Made by a program: the position numbers and the translations under genes. Below the pieces are notes generated by a model that did no database searches, was not told the origin of the DNA, and worked only from the letters and a program-made list of their open reading frames with translations. Of a stretch of 44,190 bases of DNA, positions 11,560 through 22,929 are shown one piece after another; position 1 is the stretch's first letter; every line of letters begins with the position of its first letter. This stretch comes from Gnetum montanum (lineage: Eukaryota; Streptophyta; Gnetopsida; Gnetales; Gnetaceae), in NCBI GenBank assembly GCA_015680685.1, contig MNCI01025223.1, positions 49,272-93,461 of the forward strand, written 5' to 3'.

Positions 11560-14155
11560 ATGAAGCTTGATGTAGCCTAAGTAATTCTTGGTTGTGGTGG
11601 CTCCTCCATCGGATGCTTTCCCTTGTTGTCAGGCTTCTAGAATTTATATCTGTTCAGGAGCACCTGAAGCTTTTCTTCCTTCATTCTTGGATCATGTATC
11701 ATCCATGCTTATTGTGCAATGTGTGATGGAGTGACTACATCCCATGGGCATGATAGTTGCGAGAACATCTTATTGGTCTTGATGTACCAGGTCGTGAATT
11801 GCCTCCTCTCTTCTTCAAAAGCTCTAGCCTTTTCTCTTAATTCATGATAATCTAATAGTCTTCTAGTTAGGTTCATTGCTACATCCTTTTGCCCTTAGTA
11901 GCCAACCTTTACTGCTTCTAATTTAGAGTTTTCCACCTGATGTTTCTATAAAGCATCTTTACAATCTATGAACTCTTTCTCATACAAGGCATGTGTGGCT
12001 ACTATTTTCTGTTTCAATTCATTTTTGGGCCTACCTATTGTTAACATGGAAAGTTAGCATAACAAAGGTTAGTTAGCCCCATGTACTCTTTCAAATCCTC
12101 AATTTGCAAGTCTTTATTCTTAACTTCCACCTAGTGGACACGGGCATAACTATCTAAGATGGGCTATTAGTTAGGATTCTATGTTGAAATGGTATTGATT
12201 CTAGAATTTAACATCTGGATTTCTTTCTCATTGATTTACTTGTACATGCCCACTTAGTTGTAGAAGTGTTCTTTGAGCCTTTCATGTTTCATTATCTCAT
12301 TCTATTGTGGCTAATTTTTGGCAAATGGCATGTACTTCCTTCATTGAGAGAGTTCTATTTTCTTGTGTGAGGTGGATCATGTCTTGGTTGGCCCTTACCA
12401 GTTGTTCCCTTAACTAGTGAATGCTTTCCTCTAAGATGCTCTTCTATTTTTCCACAATGGTCAACTGCATATTATCTACAGCAAGATGTTTTTTCTCTTC
12501 TTAGGCTGTAGTGAGTGCCTTAGCATGTGCATAAGTTTGAGCTTCAACTACTAAGGCATTCCACATGACTTTCTCCTTCTTGTTCTTCATCTATTTGTTC
12601 TACTCAATTAGGCAGTTCATCTACTCTATTCTAAATTGATCCATCTGATCAAGCATAATGAATTCAATTGGGTCTCTACATTTGGCTCTCAAGGTCATGA
12701 GCTCTTCTTGTAATTTGAGAAGTTTAGCCTCTACATGCTCTACCCTAGTCTCTGCCATTACCAGCTTACCCTTTATGGCAATTAGCTCTGACTACACTAT
12801 AGTGACATCACTTGGAATGTTGAAGTGTGTTGTCATCACTTATCCAGTCTGTAGCAATCATTCAAGAACATCTTCATGGTCTATAGGAATTATCAAGGTT
12901 CCTACTAACATTTGAGCATCTTTGGCTCTAGTTAGATCTACCAGAGGCACAACATGTACATTGAAGAACTCTTTTATGTGATCAGTGATCACCTCTATTA
13001 CTCCTACTACATCTTGGTGCTGCATTGCCACAACTATGGCTCCTTCTCTAATCTCTAGCATTACTTAGAATGATGCATCATTTCTAAAGATCTATTGTGA
13101 CCATTGGTCCTCTCCTCCTTACTACAATGAGATTTTTCCACTCCAAGGATCTACTAAAATTGTGGGCTGGATGGCACTATCGATAACTCTACAAAGATTG
13201 GCCTCNCAAAACACTTCATATGCTAAACTGCTCAAACCAGCACCATCTAGGAAGGACTAAGGTGAGGAACAAACTAGCACTAGAGAAACCACATAGACCA
13301 AGCAACAAGAGCAAGTAGGTCCCAATGGCCAACAATGGTAGTAGGAGAAACAACAAGAACAAAAAGAACAACAACAACAACAAGTTCATGACCACCACCA
13401 TAGGATTATAGGTTGTCAATGAGTCATTTGCAATAGATTGCAAAGACCATTAACTGGGGAACAATGGAGGAGGCCAATCTTTGTAGAGTTATCGATAGTG
13501 CCATCCAGCCCACAATTTTAGTAGATCCTTGGAGTGGAAAAATCTCATTGTAGTAAGGAGGAGAGGACCAATGGTCACAATAGATCTTTAGAAATGATGC
13601 ATCATTCTAAGTAATGCTAGAGATTNTAGTCTCAATTTTTTGATTTCAGCATCTGATCTAGTGGACAAATGTTCTACCCTTGCCCCTTCATTAGGTATGT
13701 TGAGAGCTTTAGCTATCACCTTGATTGAGTATGACATAGAGATTCCTTCAATGTTCATAGTGGTGTTCTCTTCTTTATTATGTTAGAATTGATAGGTTTG
13801 AAAGGATGGGCCATAGTGGTGAGACTTGGAGTTGTGTCTTTACCGCTTCTGAAACAAATTCTATGAATGAGCCAAAGTTCATTTCCACAATGACTATGGT
13901 TAAGATTGATTTTTCTTAGATATCTTGGAGGCATTCTTCCAACAACATGAGGTGTTTTCCTTGTACTTGTGATTCTGCTACCTCTCCTTGGATTAACTGT
14001 CCAATGGCAGGAGTTTCTTGATGAATGCTAAAGGATTGGACTTCCTGCTCTACATGTTCTAGTTGTTGTCCTCCTTTTCAACATCTACCTTGGCCTCTTG
14101 GTCTCTTACTTACATCCTATGAGGGTCCTCCTTGTGCTCCTCTCTTTGGGATCAT
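11560..14155 (-). pseudogene. Accessory coiled-coil ORF of element C (ORF C)
   Basis: The product is not recognised. An ATG at 14155 (MIPKRGAQGGPS) follows a TATA box and a leader. The N-terminal part includes a stretch reading YSIKVIAKALNIPNEG (near 13700). A Gln-rich segment follows, lying in an inverted contig. From 13061 a coiled coil runs to about 12300 (for example VEHVEAKLLKLQEELMTLRA). A further conserved-looking part (WYIKTNKMFSQLSCPW, near 11790) ends at a basic-acidic-proline tail (KGKHPMEEPPQP, near 11620). Frames hold for hundreds of bases; most interruptions are TAA/TAG where Gln fits. Frames are disturbed near 13720 and 12060-12200. Element B has no counterpart at this place. 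It may be an env-position accessory gene or a captured host gene. Confidence 0.6.
13050..13625. repeat. Identical 156-bp inverted repeat between single Ns: inverted, unmerged contig
   Basis: 13050-13205 is identical in reverse complement to 13470-13625. Single Ns sit at 13206 and 13626 and delimit the block 13207-13625. The unique part (13207-13469) reads as Gln-rich coding on the plus strand (CAA runs near 13370), while the surrounding ORF reads on the minus strand. Flipping the block makes strands agree and turns the repeat into a plain 156-bp contig overlap. I read this as an assembly error, not a biological palindrome. Confidence 0.85.
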
Positions 14156-14760
14156 TTGCAATCAATCAAGGGTTTGGAATTACTAAGGTGTTTTCATTTA
14201 TTATTAACGATTCCATACCTTACCCATACCCTTAGTTACATTAAGTTCTTAGTTCATTTTGATTGCAGAAATAGAAAATTTTCAAAAAGTTACCACATAA
14301 GTGTTAGTTTTCTTATAATCCTTCACAATTGTCTAATTTTTTTCTTATTCATAGCTCATAATGATAGTTATGGTTCTTTACAAGTAGTATTTAAGTATTC
14401 TGGTGTTAATATGATTGATATTTATTAAAAATTTTCAATTTTTTCCTCATACTTACCCTTAAAATACCTTCTAAGTGTTAGGATTTTTTTGAAAAATTAG
14501 CTCAGATTCTCCTCACTAGCATCCCCCCATGTCTAAGATGAGCACTCTAGGGTCAAATAGATTCAACATCATGAAAATCAGAGTGATAATCAAAGCTAGG
14601 AGGTCAAAGCTAAAATCAAAGAATAAGAGTTGAAAAATATTCCTTAGGTGCAAATGTGAGAAATGAAAAATTTAACTAAGTGTCTACCTATTTATACTTT
14701 TTGTTCAATTCAATATCGAGGATCCGATATCAAGGTGGCTCCAATACCGAAGGCCAAAAA
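14156..14760 (-). promoter_or_regulatory. Probable internal promoter and leader of the element C accessory ORF
   Basis: On the minus strand, TATAAATA lies at 14689-14696. Upstream of it an AATATC (14712-14717) and a GATATC (14726-14731) are 14 bp apart, the same motif and spacing as in the LTR U3 regions. The ~530-bp leader contains a donor-like GGTAAGTATGAG (near 14446) and pyrimidine-rich stretches, so a leader intron is possible but its acceptor is uncertain. This explains how an ORF far from the LTR could have been expressed; it is inference from motifs only. Confidence 0.45.
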
Positions 14761-16474
14761 TTTTTATTTTTTGATAAATTCTAAGGATGGACAATGAATC
14801 CTATTAATTTTTTGGAAGGTTTGAAGTGTATTCAGAGGGTCTTGAGTGATGGACGATGCATATGTCTTCAAAAATTTGGCATAGATAGTATGTAAAGAAG
14901 GAATTTTTTGGGCTATGAAAGTTCATGAAGTTTTGATGAGATGGATGAGATGCGTAATGAATTCTTTGGTATAGAAAGGAGTTATGTGATGTAAAGGGGA
15001 AGTTTTGATGAACATTTATTAGTCCTAGGAGGTTCAAGATGATGTGGAATTACTGGACAAGTATAAGATACAATAGTTATATTAGTGGGTCCTCCCCAAA
15101 GTAATCTCCAGCCCTTAATGCCCTTGTATAACCACGCCTAAAAGTATCCTTAGACACTTAAGGAGTTGAATGTAACACATACCTATTAAGCACAACACAC
15201 ATGTTAGTATCACCAAATTAGGAAAATAACTCTATATTACATAAAACATAAGTTATGATTATTCAAACAATAAGATGGGATAGACTTAGAAGGGATTGCA
15301 AAAAATGGAACATGAGGTATCTTACCATAAGCATAATGAATTCTTGTGTCTATTAGTGGATAAATTAATCATTAGCCTTTCTATCCAAGATTCAAACCAA
15401 GTCTAGACTACATTCTAGTGACATCACATTGTCTCATCTTTTGGAATTACAACCATAAGACTACCACTGTTGCAAGGAGTATTGTCACTTAGCCTATTGT
15501 TNATCTTTTGGAATTACAACCATAAGACTACCACTGTTGCAAGGAGTATTGTCACTTAGCCTATTGTTCAAGGGAGAAGTTTATTCATGGTACATTTTTT
15601 ATTTTTTAGATTTCTAAGAAGTCGCCTATCTCCAAGAATGGGTAACATGTCTTTCCAATGGGACCCCCAAAAATTTATTCTATGCTCTTTTATTTTTTAT
15701 CTGTGTCAACCTTACCAGAGGACTAGCTTCAAGCATGGGTAACATGTCTTTCCAGTCACACGATAAGGCAATACTTATTACACTCTTACTACCATTTTTT
15801 ATTAAATCTACAAGGATATAATACAACCTAGACAACATGAAAGAACTTAACAAAAGTAATCCAAGAAAGTTCACAAATACCTTTTATGTCACTGGTTCTT
15901 CACTTTTCGGTCTAGGCATAATGATCACAAGTTTATTCTTAGTTGTATGGTGAGGAGAATATCCTTATGGCCATGGTAAGAACCTCTTATTAATGGCATG
16001 GATGGATGGATGGTGTGGGCTCACTATACAAATAATCAGTCCCTTATGACTTGATAACATAGAGATATCTTTATTGAACTACATCTTACCTTGTTCATAA
16101 TGTGTTTTATTAACAATCAAAACTATTTACAAAGGAAATGAAAACAAAGAATGAAAAAGATAATAAGAATTGGGAAAATATGTAAAGAATGGAAAATATC
16201 AAAGAATGAAAAATGTTAAGGAATTAGAAAATGTTAAGGCATAGTAAAAATTTAAGAAATGAAAAGGATAAAAGAATGAAAAAATGTCAAAGAATGTGAA
16301 AAATTGTATTAAAAATATAAAAATCAAAAACAATTATGAAACAAAAAATTGAAAAGAACTATTAATTTTTGGCTTAGGATAGAGCATCTCCCCCATGATT
16401 GAACTCGTGGGTGAGTGTTTGGAAAATGCTCCCTAGATCTCCTAGATCATACACTCTAGGTGGTTCACTTACCA
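14761..16474 (-). other. 3' noncoding region of element C
   Basis: No frame holds. It contains blocks shared with element B: GTGGGTCCTCCCCAAAGTA at 15087 (B: 33826), GGGTAACATGTCTTTCC at 15643 and 15730 (B: 34286), and CATCTCCCCCATGA at 16386 (B: 34956). In B the integrase gene ends just beyond the last block; in C the protease region takes its place. Confidence 0.7.
15436..15568. repeat. 66-bp direct duplication around a single N: unmerged contig overlap
   Basis: 15436-15501 and 15503-15568 are identical, separated only by an N at 15502. Identical ends on both sides of a one-base gap are what two overlapping contigs give when they are joined without merging. Confidence 0.85.
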
Positions 16475-19400
16475 TCTTTAGTGATTTAACTTTTTAATTT
16501 TGTCCCAGGTAATCTTGATGGTAATGAAATCTTGATCATCTAAGTTCTTGTTTTCTTTTCCTAGTGGTGTATGATGATGGTTTAATAGTTTTATTTTTGG
16601 GCTCTCAATTGGAGTCATCTTCTTAGAATGAGAATTAATAAGTGATTTAGATGTTTCCATGCATGTTTTAGACAAATTAAGGTCCTTAGTTGTTGGCCAC
16701 TAGGTGTCATTTATGTTTGCGGCTCCTACTCTCTCTTGTGCACACACTTATTTTTCACACTTGTTGTGGACTAGTGTGAGGATTGTGTTAACATTCTAAA
16801 GTGTTAATCCACCATTGCACCCTTTGCAATCAACAATAATGCATGGAATTCATTGTGTATGTATGGCTCCATGCTTGTCTTCCTTAGAGATCTTCACAAA
16901 TAAATCTCTCATACCTAGCTTAGCATCAATTATGCTAATCCATGCTCTCCTTATGATAATTGAAAATTCCTTATCCTCGTTTTTCACATCAATTACAAGA
17001 AATTCTACTAGATAGGACCACCCATTGACAATGGTCACTACATCATCGACCTATCCCAAAGGAATGATGACAAATTAATCTACAAGCTCTAACCAAATAT
17101 TGTACTCCTCCAAGGATGGCAAGTTCCATGCTTGATATGTTTCGTAAGAGATCAAATTTACCCCAAAACCTAAGTCTAATAGAGTTTTGCATGGTAGATT
17201 TCTAGCTACTTGTAGATAAATGAAAGAAACTCCTAGATCAATTCTTGTCTTAGAGAGTGACCCTATCTTTATCTAGCCTGTGACTATTTTGGTGAGCATG
17301 ATAGTTTGCATGTTTGTGTTTGATGATAATGGAAGCTTGCTTTTTATAAGAGGATCTGTTGTGGAAGAGATTAGTCTCAATAAAGTCTTAATTCAACTAG
17401 TTTTTTCAGGATTTGTCCTAAAGAAAGGACATTTCTATGATTGGCCCCTAGTGTTGCCAGTATGATCCTCTATTTGTATGTTTACTACCTGGGTAGCTCT
17501 CCTCTGCTATGGTTGTGATGGCAATTCATCTTGCATAGCAAGTGGTGGCACTAGTGGTAAAGGAGTTGGATATTGATTTGAAGCATTAGCTATTTGCAGA
17601 TGCATGTATGAGTCCAAGTTGATCCTTGGTGACATCGATCTATGATACTCTGGTGGATTGTATTATGAAGTTTGAACAACAGTGTTCCCAGGACTGATTG
17701 GAAGTTGTATGTAGGATCCATAAGGATCAAGTTGTTGATATGGATACCATTGGTGTTGTGGTGGCATAGCCCATGATTGGGGTTGTTGCCACTACTGATG
17801 GTACTGCTCCCATGGTTGTGGCAAAGCTCCACTAGGATAATACATTGGTTGGAAGTTCTATCAGTAGTTACCATAAGGATAAGGTAACCTTCTGAGCATT
17901 TATTTCTTTACAAATCTAGGATTGAGTGCATATGTCCCTATTTCCAACAAATGTGCCATTACTGGACAACATCCCTTGGGGTGTTTGTACTAACACACAA
18001 CACATCTTTCCTCATTGGTGGAGTTAGTATCAAAACATTCAACTATTATTGCCACTTTGCCTTTTCATTCATCATATGTCTTCCTTTCCTTCTCCTTACC
18101 TTCTCCAAGGCCTTGATCTGCTCTCTCTTCGACAATCGTTAAATTTATCGTACACCTCTCATCAATTAAGTCCACATCTTTGCTACTTGTGTTGCTATAT
18201 TGATGACAAATTTTTGCATTGATAGCATTTCCTTTCAAATTTCCTGATCCAAGGTTTATTTTTCTTGGGTATCATAAACTCATGCATCTTTCTTTCTCAT
18301 TGATGGATCATGGTTATACTTGTTAACCTTCTTAACTCACCTTCTTCCTGCCACTTGATCATTAAACCTCTGGATGTGATGGGCAATGATCTTAGATAAT
18401 TTTCCTTGGGCATAAATCCCAACTACCTTCCTAGTTTTGTTTCACAACCCATCTACAATGTGCCTTAGTTGTTCCTTCTGTGAGAATCCATGGCCTGGGC
18501 ATCTATGCAATAGTAAGTAGTATCTGCCCATTATCACATCAATGGTTTCATGAGTCCCTTGTTTCCATCTTTGGATTTTTTTTCTTAAGTTAGACACCCA
18601 TGAGTAGGTTTATTGTTGAATATTTCTAGCATGGTACTCCATCTTGTGATTAATTTAGATTTAATTGATCGGTACCAATTCTCTGCCTCTCTCACAAGTG
18701 TTCTTGGAAATAACTTTAACTATTGCCAGTTACTTTTGATATTCTATAGGGCATAAGCACCATGGAAAGCTTGAACGTGGTGTTGTGGATCAGCATTATA
18801 GCCACCTTCAAATCTTAACATGTTGTTCATATCAAGCCATTTAATACAACTATCCCTCACATGCTTGGTTACAATGTGTATAGCTTCATGTATGTTAATC
18901 ACACTACAAGTTATCATTAGGGGTTCATCATCTTGATCAAGTTCGTGTGCTCTATTGTAGTAGTGCCTCCTTCTATGCTCATCCCTTCATGATTTCTACG
19001 ATCCTTACATCTACGTTATTCATACTCTTCATCTTCCAAATTAGAATATCTTGAGCAATGATCATGAGTTCTCCTCTCTTCCTTGTCATGGTCTTTGTAA
19101 CTTTTCCTTCTTTTGTCAAAGTCTTTTGATGATTGTAAGGATGTAGATGAGGTAGTAGGAGAACAGTGTTGGCTTGTCCTCCTATGATGACTTTGATGTT
19201 CCTCTCTGTGAAATCTAGTAAAAACCCTTGGCCTTGAGTCCTGCTTGTTCCTTAAGTCTTTTACCTCCTTTCTAAGTGTCTATGCTAAGTCAAAGAGTGA
19301 TTGATTCTTGACAAGTTTCTCTAATCATATGATAGGTGTTTGTAACTAGAACTCATGGTTTTGGTGAAGTTGTACAGCTATAAATTCATCTCCATCAAGT

Positions 19401-19810
19401 TCTTCCAAGAAAATAAGAGAGTTAACATTCTTTCCTTTGTTCTAATCATGCCTAGTCTCCATGACTTTGTCTCTTCTTAACTACTCCTCAATTGGCTCAT
19501 AGGGTTTGGTCATCTATTTGATCACATGATACCCTCCAAGTTCCTCACTTAATTTCATTCCCTTGAGAGTAGTTTGAAGCATGATGGGTGTTGAACGTTT
19601 TGGTGGTAGAACAATGTTCCATTGAAGATCTCTCCACCTTAATTAGACATCCTAATGAAAGATGAAGGTGAAATTAGGATAGTAAGAATCATGATGAGGA
19701 TATGAGATCCTTATCTATATTGACATATGCTAGTCTTCTTCCTCTTTGATTCTATCACTACTTATTTGTAGTTCCTTAGCAAGTGATACTATTTCCTTAC
19801 TTGAAGCCAT
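16475..19810 (-). pseudogene. gag-pro: gag-protease of element C
   Basis: The start ATG at 19810 (MASSKEIVSLAKELQ) lies 115 bases inside the primer binding site, as in element B. The capsid-like part is followed by a CCHC-type remnant (HPKGCCP, near 17970), then a Pro/Gln-rich stretch (17880-17500). The aspartic protease region has LLDLGFGVNLI near 17160, where the usual DSG/DTG triad reads DLG. Its C-terminal half (WSYLVEFLVIDVKNEDKEF) lies at about 17015-16950. A short tail ends at TAA 16475-16477. The frame is kept over long stretches with TAG/TAA at Gln and Trp positions. It is closely related to gag-protease of B at 38.1-41.2 kb. Nothing resembling RT follows. Confidence 0.8.
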
Positions 19811-19924
19811 GTTATGGTTTAAGAAATTTGTTTTAAGTGTGCTTATTTAGAGTTATAGATTTTAACTTTGCATTTCAAATACAACAAACTTTGTGTAATT
19901 AATTACGTAGCATACATTGACAAG

Positions 19925-19942
19925 TCCCTGGTAATGGTGCTA
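19925..19942 (-). other. Primer binding site of element C (tRNA-Asp type)
   Basis: The minus strand reads TAGCACCATTACCAGGGA, one base from the LTR. The typical plant tRNA-Asp site is TGGCGCCGTTGCCGGGGA. All five differences are G to A, which means C to T on the other strand. Confidence 0.8.
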
Positions 19943-19943
19943 A

Positions 19944-20357
19944 TGATGAGCAGTGGAGTTATCCAACACCCAATCATACTAGTTACAAGTATTCATGTGT
20001 AGCCCAATCATAATCCATGAATGAGGCAATGTGATTATGCTAGTAATTGATTAAAGTTCAGGATCATTCTCTTTCCACGTGAGCTAGTAAAATCTAGGTG
20101 TATGATTTAACTTACTACTTGGTATATGATCACTAATGTTGTGTTGGCCAGGTTTCCTAACTACGATGGTAAAGTGTAGAAATAATTCTAAGTCTAAGGA
20201 AAATAGTAAAACAATCTACTCTAGCCTAGTGTGATGACTATCCATTCCTAGCTTGTCATACATGCCTTGGGCTCATGTAACCATTATTGGGATTACCAAG
20301 TGAGTTCACTACTAAGTGAATCAAGTAAACCACTACTGGGTTACCAAACGATTACCA
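19944..20357 (-). repeat. Truncated 5' LTR of element C
   Basis: It aligns with the first half of 10502-11371 and stops after TTACCAAACGATTA, where the 3' LTR continues. The missing half is U3 with the TATA box and GATATC array. The short phrase ACCACTACT occurs on both sides of the break (20331 and 20356), so a microhomology deletion is possible. Confidence 0.8.
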
Positions 20358-22188
20358 CTACTAGGATCTCCATCATAGGACTAGTAGGATCTACTCAATT
20401 TTTAGACAAACATTGTTCTTTAATTACCCATGTTACCACTGTAGATATGAAGATGGTAATAACATCACCATTAGGTACTATTGTGCTATCTCCACAAGAT
20501 ATAACAATGGAACTCATCCCTAAAGTAGATATTGCAATCAAACTGTGGTCGGGCATGTTCATTAGGATCTCATGAGTGTGGGCTTTATTTTGGCTTGAAT
20601 GATTCTACTCTTCTCAAGGTGAAGAGAAGGCAATAGAACCAATTTCACAATTTTCACATCTATGCTTGTAGTAAAATTTCCTACCATGGGACCTTGCACT
20701 TCCCAATATTGATTAAGGCATCAATGAGGTCATCTGGTGTAGCCACCACTAGGTCCATAGCGAATTAGCCATGAGCATCTCTTCACATTCCCTGCTTATC
20801 TTCATGATAAGCCAACACAATTGGTGGAATGCTCTTATCCTTTGAATGCTAAAATGTAACAAAAGCCTTTTATCTTTTTGGTGCATTACTAGAGATCTTT
20901 AGTGGGCTCATAGCACTATTTGTCATTTTTTTTATTTTCACAACCTACACACATAAGAATAAAACATATACTTGATTTGAATAAAAGTTAACATCAAGAA
21001 CATGCAAGTTTTTTCAAACAATTCACTAATTCCCTCCCTGACAACAACACCAATGATAAGGGTCTCCTTGGTTTTGGAATAATGAAATATATCATCCAAA
21101 TCACAATGCAATTTTGTCGTAAGCTTTGAGGATGATTTTGAGTGGATCGCAAGAACACTCATGTATATTGTTGCATTCAATAAATATAAAAGATATTATA
21201 GTACATATAATACAAATGAAAACCCATGTTTCCATAATGAGAGGTTGAAAAAATATTTATGTTTTTATATTGTATGATATAGTTATAAAGAACAAAATAA
21301 TAATAAACACAAATGCATTATAATCCCACTTGGGGATAGGGGTAATGCTCAAAAACATTCACACATGTCACAATCCCTCAAGAGATAGGAGCAACATGAT
21401 GTATAAATACACAAATGCAAATAAAGTAGCTCTTAGTCACAAACTCAATGGCCCAACTCCATTTCATATAGTTGTGACCTCCTTGGGTAAGGTTGAATCA
21501 TCGCAACTTAAGAAAATGAGAAATCAATAAATGTTTTTATGGTTTTAATATTTTATAATATCTTTGCTATTTTAATGTTTAATGCATCAATGATGAAAAA
21601 TGTGGAAAAACTCATAAGCCTTATTCACCATGCAAGAACTAGACTTGGGCTTGACCAAATAGTTCTAGGCTACGTAAGCAAGGTAGCACTCTATTAGAGT
21701 CTAGCCATACTTATGAAAGCAACAACTCAAAACATAAACAAAAAAAGGAAGAAATCACTTTTACCCAATGGAGGAATAGCTCTTCACAAAAAACAGAATG
21801 CCAAAAGCCAAGGAAAATGCTTAGAATCAAGTTCATTTTGTGTGGAGCTCATCCATGATATTTATAGTTTTCACAACACAATGGTAGGGGTTTTCTAATT
21901 CTTGGACATCAACGGAGGTCCATCAATGCAACCAAGACATCCCAAAGCATACTTGAGGAGGTAGAGAATATAAAGCATCCAAACCAAGGCACCAAAGGGG
22001 TTGCATCAGCACCCCTACACTAGCATAGGAGGCGCATTGGTGTAGGAAAGTTAGTGCACCCCTACCACCAATACTTTTCTAATATTTTCTAGATGAAATT
22101 CAAGACACTAAGGAACATGTTGAGGACCTCCAATGATCTCTTAATGAAGCAAAAAATGTTCCAAGAAGCCTAAAACATACATAAAACC
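20358..22188. other. Decayed sequence between elements C and A
   Basis: From about 20940 to 20450 the minus strand has coding-like phrases (DDLIDALINIGKCKVPW near 20740) with many stops, of no family I recognise. From 21180 on it is A/T-rich with no sustained frame. A block at about 21950-22070 (GGAGGCGCATTGGTGTAGG) resembles 9137-9155, so it may be another old repeat. Confidence 0.4.
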
Positions 22189-22672
22189 TATGACATCCTA
22201 TTCCTACATGTCATAAAAACATGATCGTTCATCACTTAATTCATCACATTCATTGCATTCTTAAGTAATATAATGGAAGCATCATAAAATACTTAAATAA
22301 TAAATTAACTAGTAAATGAATAACTAGTAGTCAAAATATGAAAGAAAATGAAAAAATTTTATTAATAAGAGATAGTATTGTAACTTCTCTAGGTTATCCC
22401 ATGCCACTTAAGCCTTAGAGGCAATCCAACATTGCCACCATCATTAGACTATCCAACCAAAGGGGTGATTAGTCCTTTCTTGTCCTACTTCACCCATCTA
22501 CAACTTCATGTTACTACGACCTCTAAACCCAACCTTATATGGAATAGGTCAAACCTATCTCTAAGGGATACATAAATAATCATAACTCCTCATAACAAGG
22601 TACCCCTTCATTTGAAGGTTAATTACATTTTCACAATTTTTTTCCACCCTTAACAATGGATGGAACGTTACA
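22189..22672 (-). repeat. 3' LTR of element A
   Basis: 484 bp, matching 31873-32369 along its length. On the minus strand it begins TGTAACGTTCCATCC and ends GGATGTCATA (ACA in the other copy). Confidence 0.93.
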
Positions 22673-22688
22673 ATCTAACCCCCTTAAG
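22673..22688 (-). other. Polypurine tract of element A
   Basis: The minus strand reads GCTTAAGGGGGTTAGAT directly before the LTR start TGTAAC, the usual place and form for second-strand priming. Confidence 0.8.
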
Positions 22689-22929
22689 CATCCAACTTGT
22701 CCTCAATTACTTCCTCTACATCTAGCTACTTAGCTACTGCTTCTTCATTATGCTCCTTAGCTTTAGCTTCCTTATTATCCTCATTACCATATATACAAAC
22801 AAAATATGAGAAATTATAAAATATAATTTATTACATCAATAATAAATATAATTTATCATTCTATCATGATGATCAAAAAGGTGGGGTAAGTGTTAAGAAT
22901 AAACTCCCTATTTTTCAAAGTCTGCTAAT

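Larger units (their letters stand above)
10502..20357 (-). mobile_element. Element C: Athila-like LTR retrotransposon lacking RT/RNase H/integrase
   Basis: Two related LTR copies (10502-11371 and 19944-20357) flank a 5'-3' minus-strand order: primer binding site, gag, protease, noncoding region, accessory coiled-coil ORF, polypurine tract. LTRs start TGATG and end TCA on the plus strand, like element B. The 5' LTR is truncated about halfway and lacks U3, so no second target-site copy can be found (the left flank is ATAAG). No reverse transcriptase, RNase H or integrase sequence is present between gag-protease and the 3' region. C shares gag, protease and noncoding blocks with B, which encodes a complete set. 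It would have needed enzymes in trans and is now dead. Confidence 0.85.

Noticed and set aside
13216-13443. Small membrane protein rich in Leu and Phe on the minus strand
   Set aside because: It is the reverse complement of CAA-rich Gln coding sequence; TTG repeats read as Leu. The block is also an inverted contig.
13050-13625. Large biological palindrome or hairpin
   Set aside because: Perfect identity in a diverged region, ends exactly at single Ns, and a coding strand that flips all point to an assembly error.
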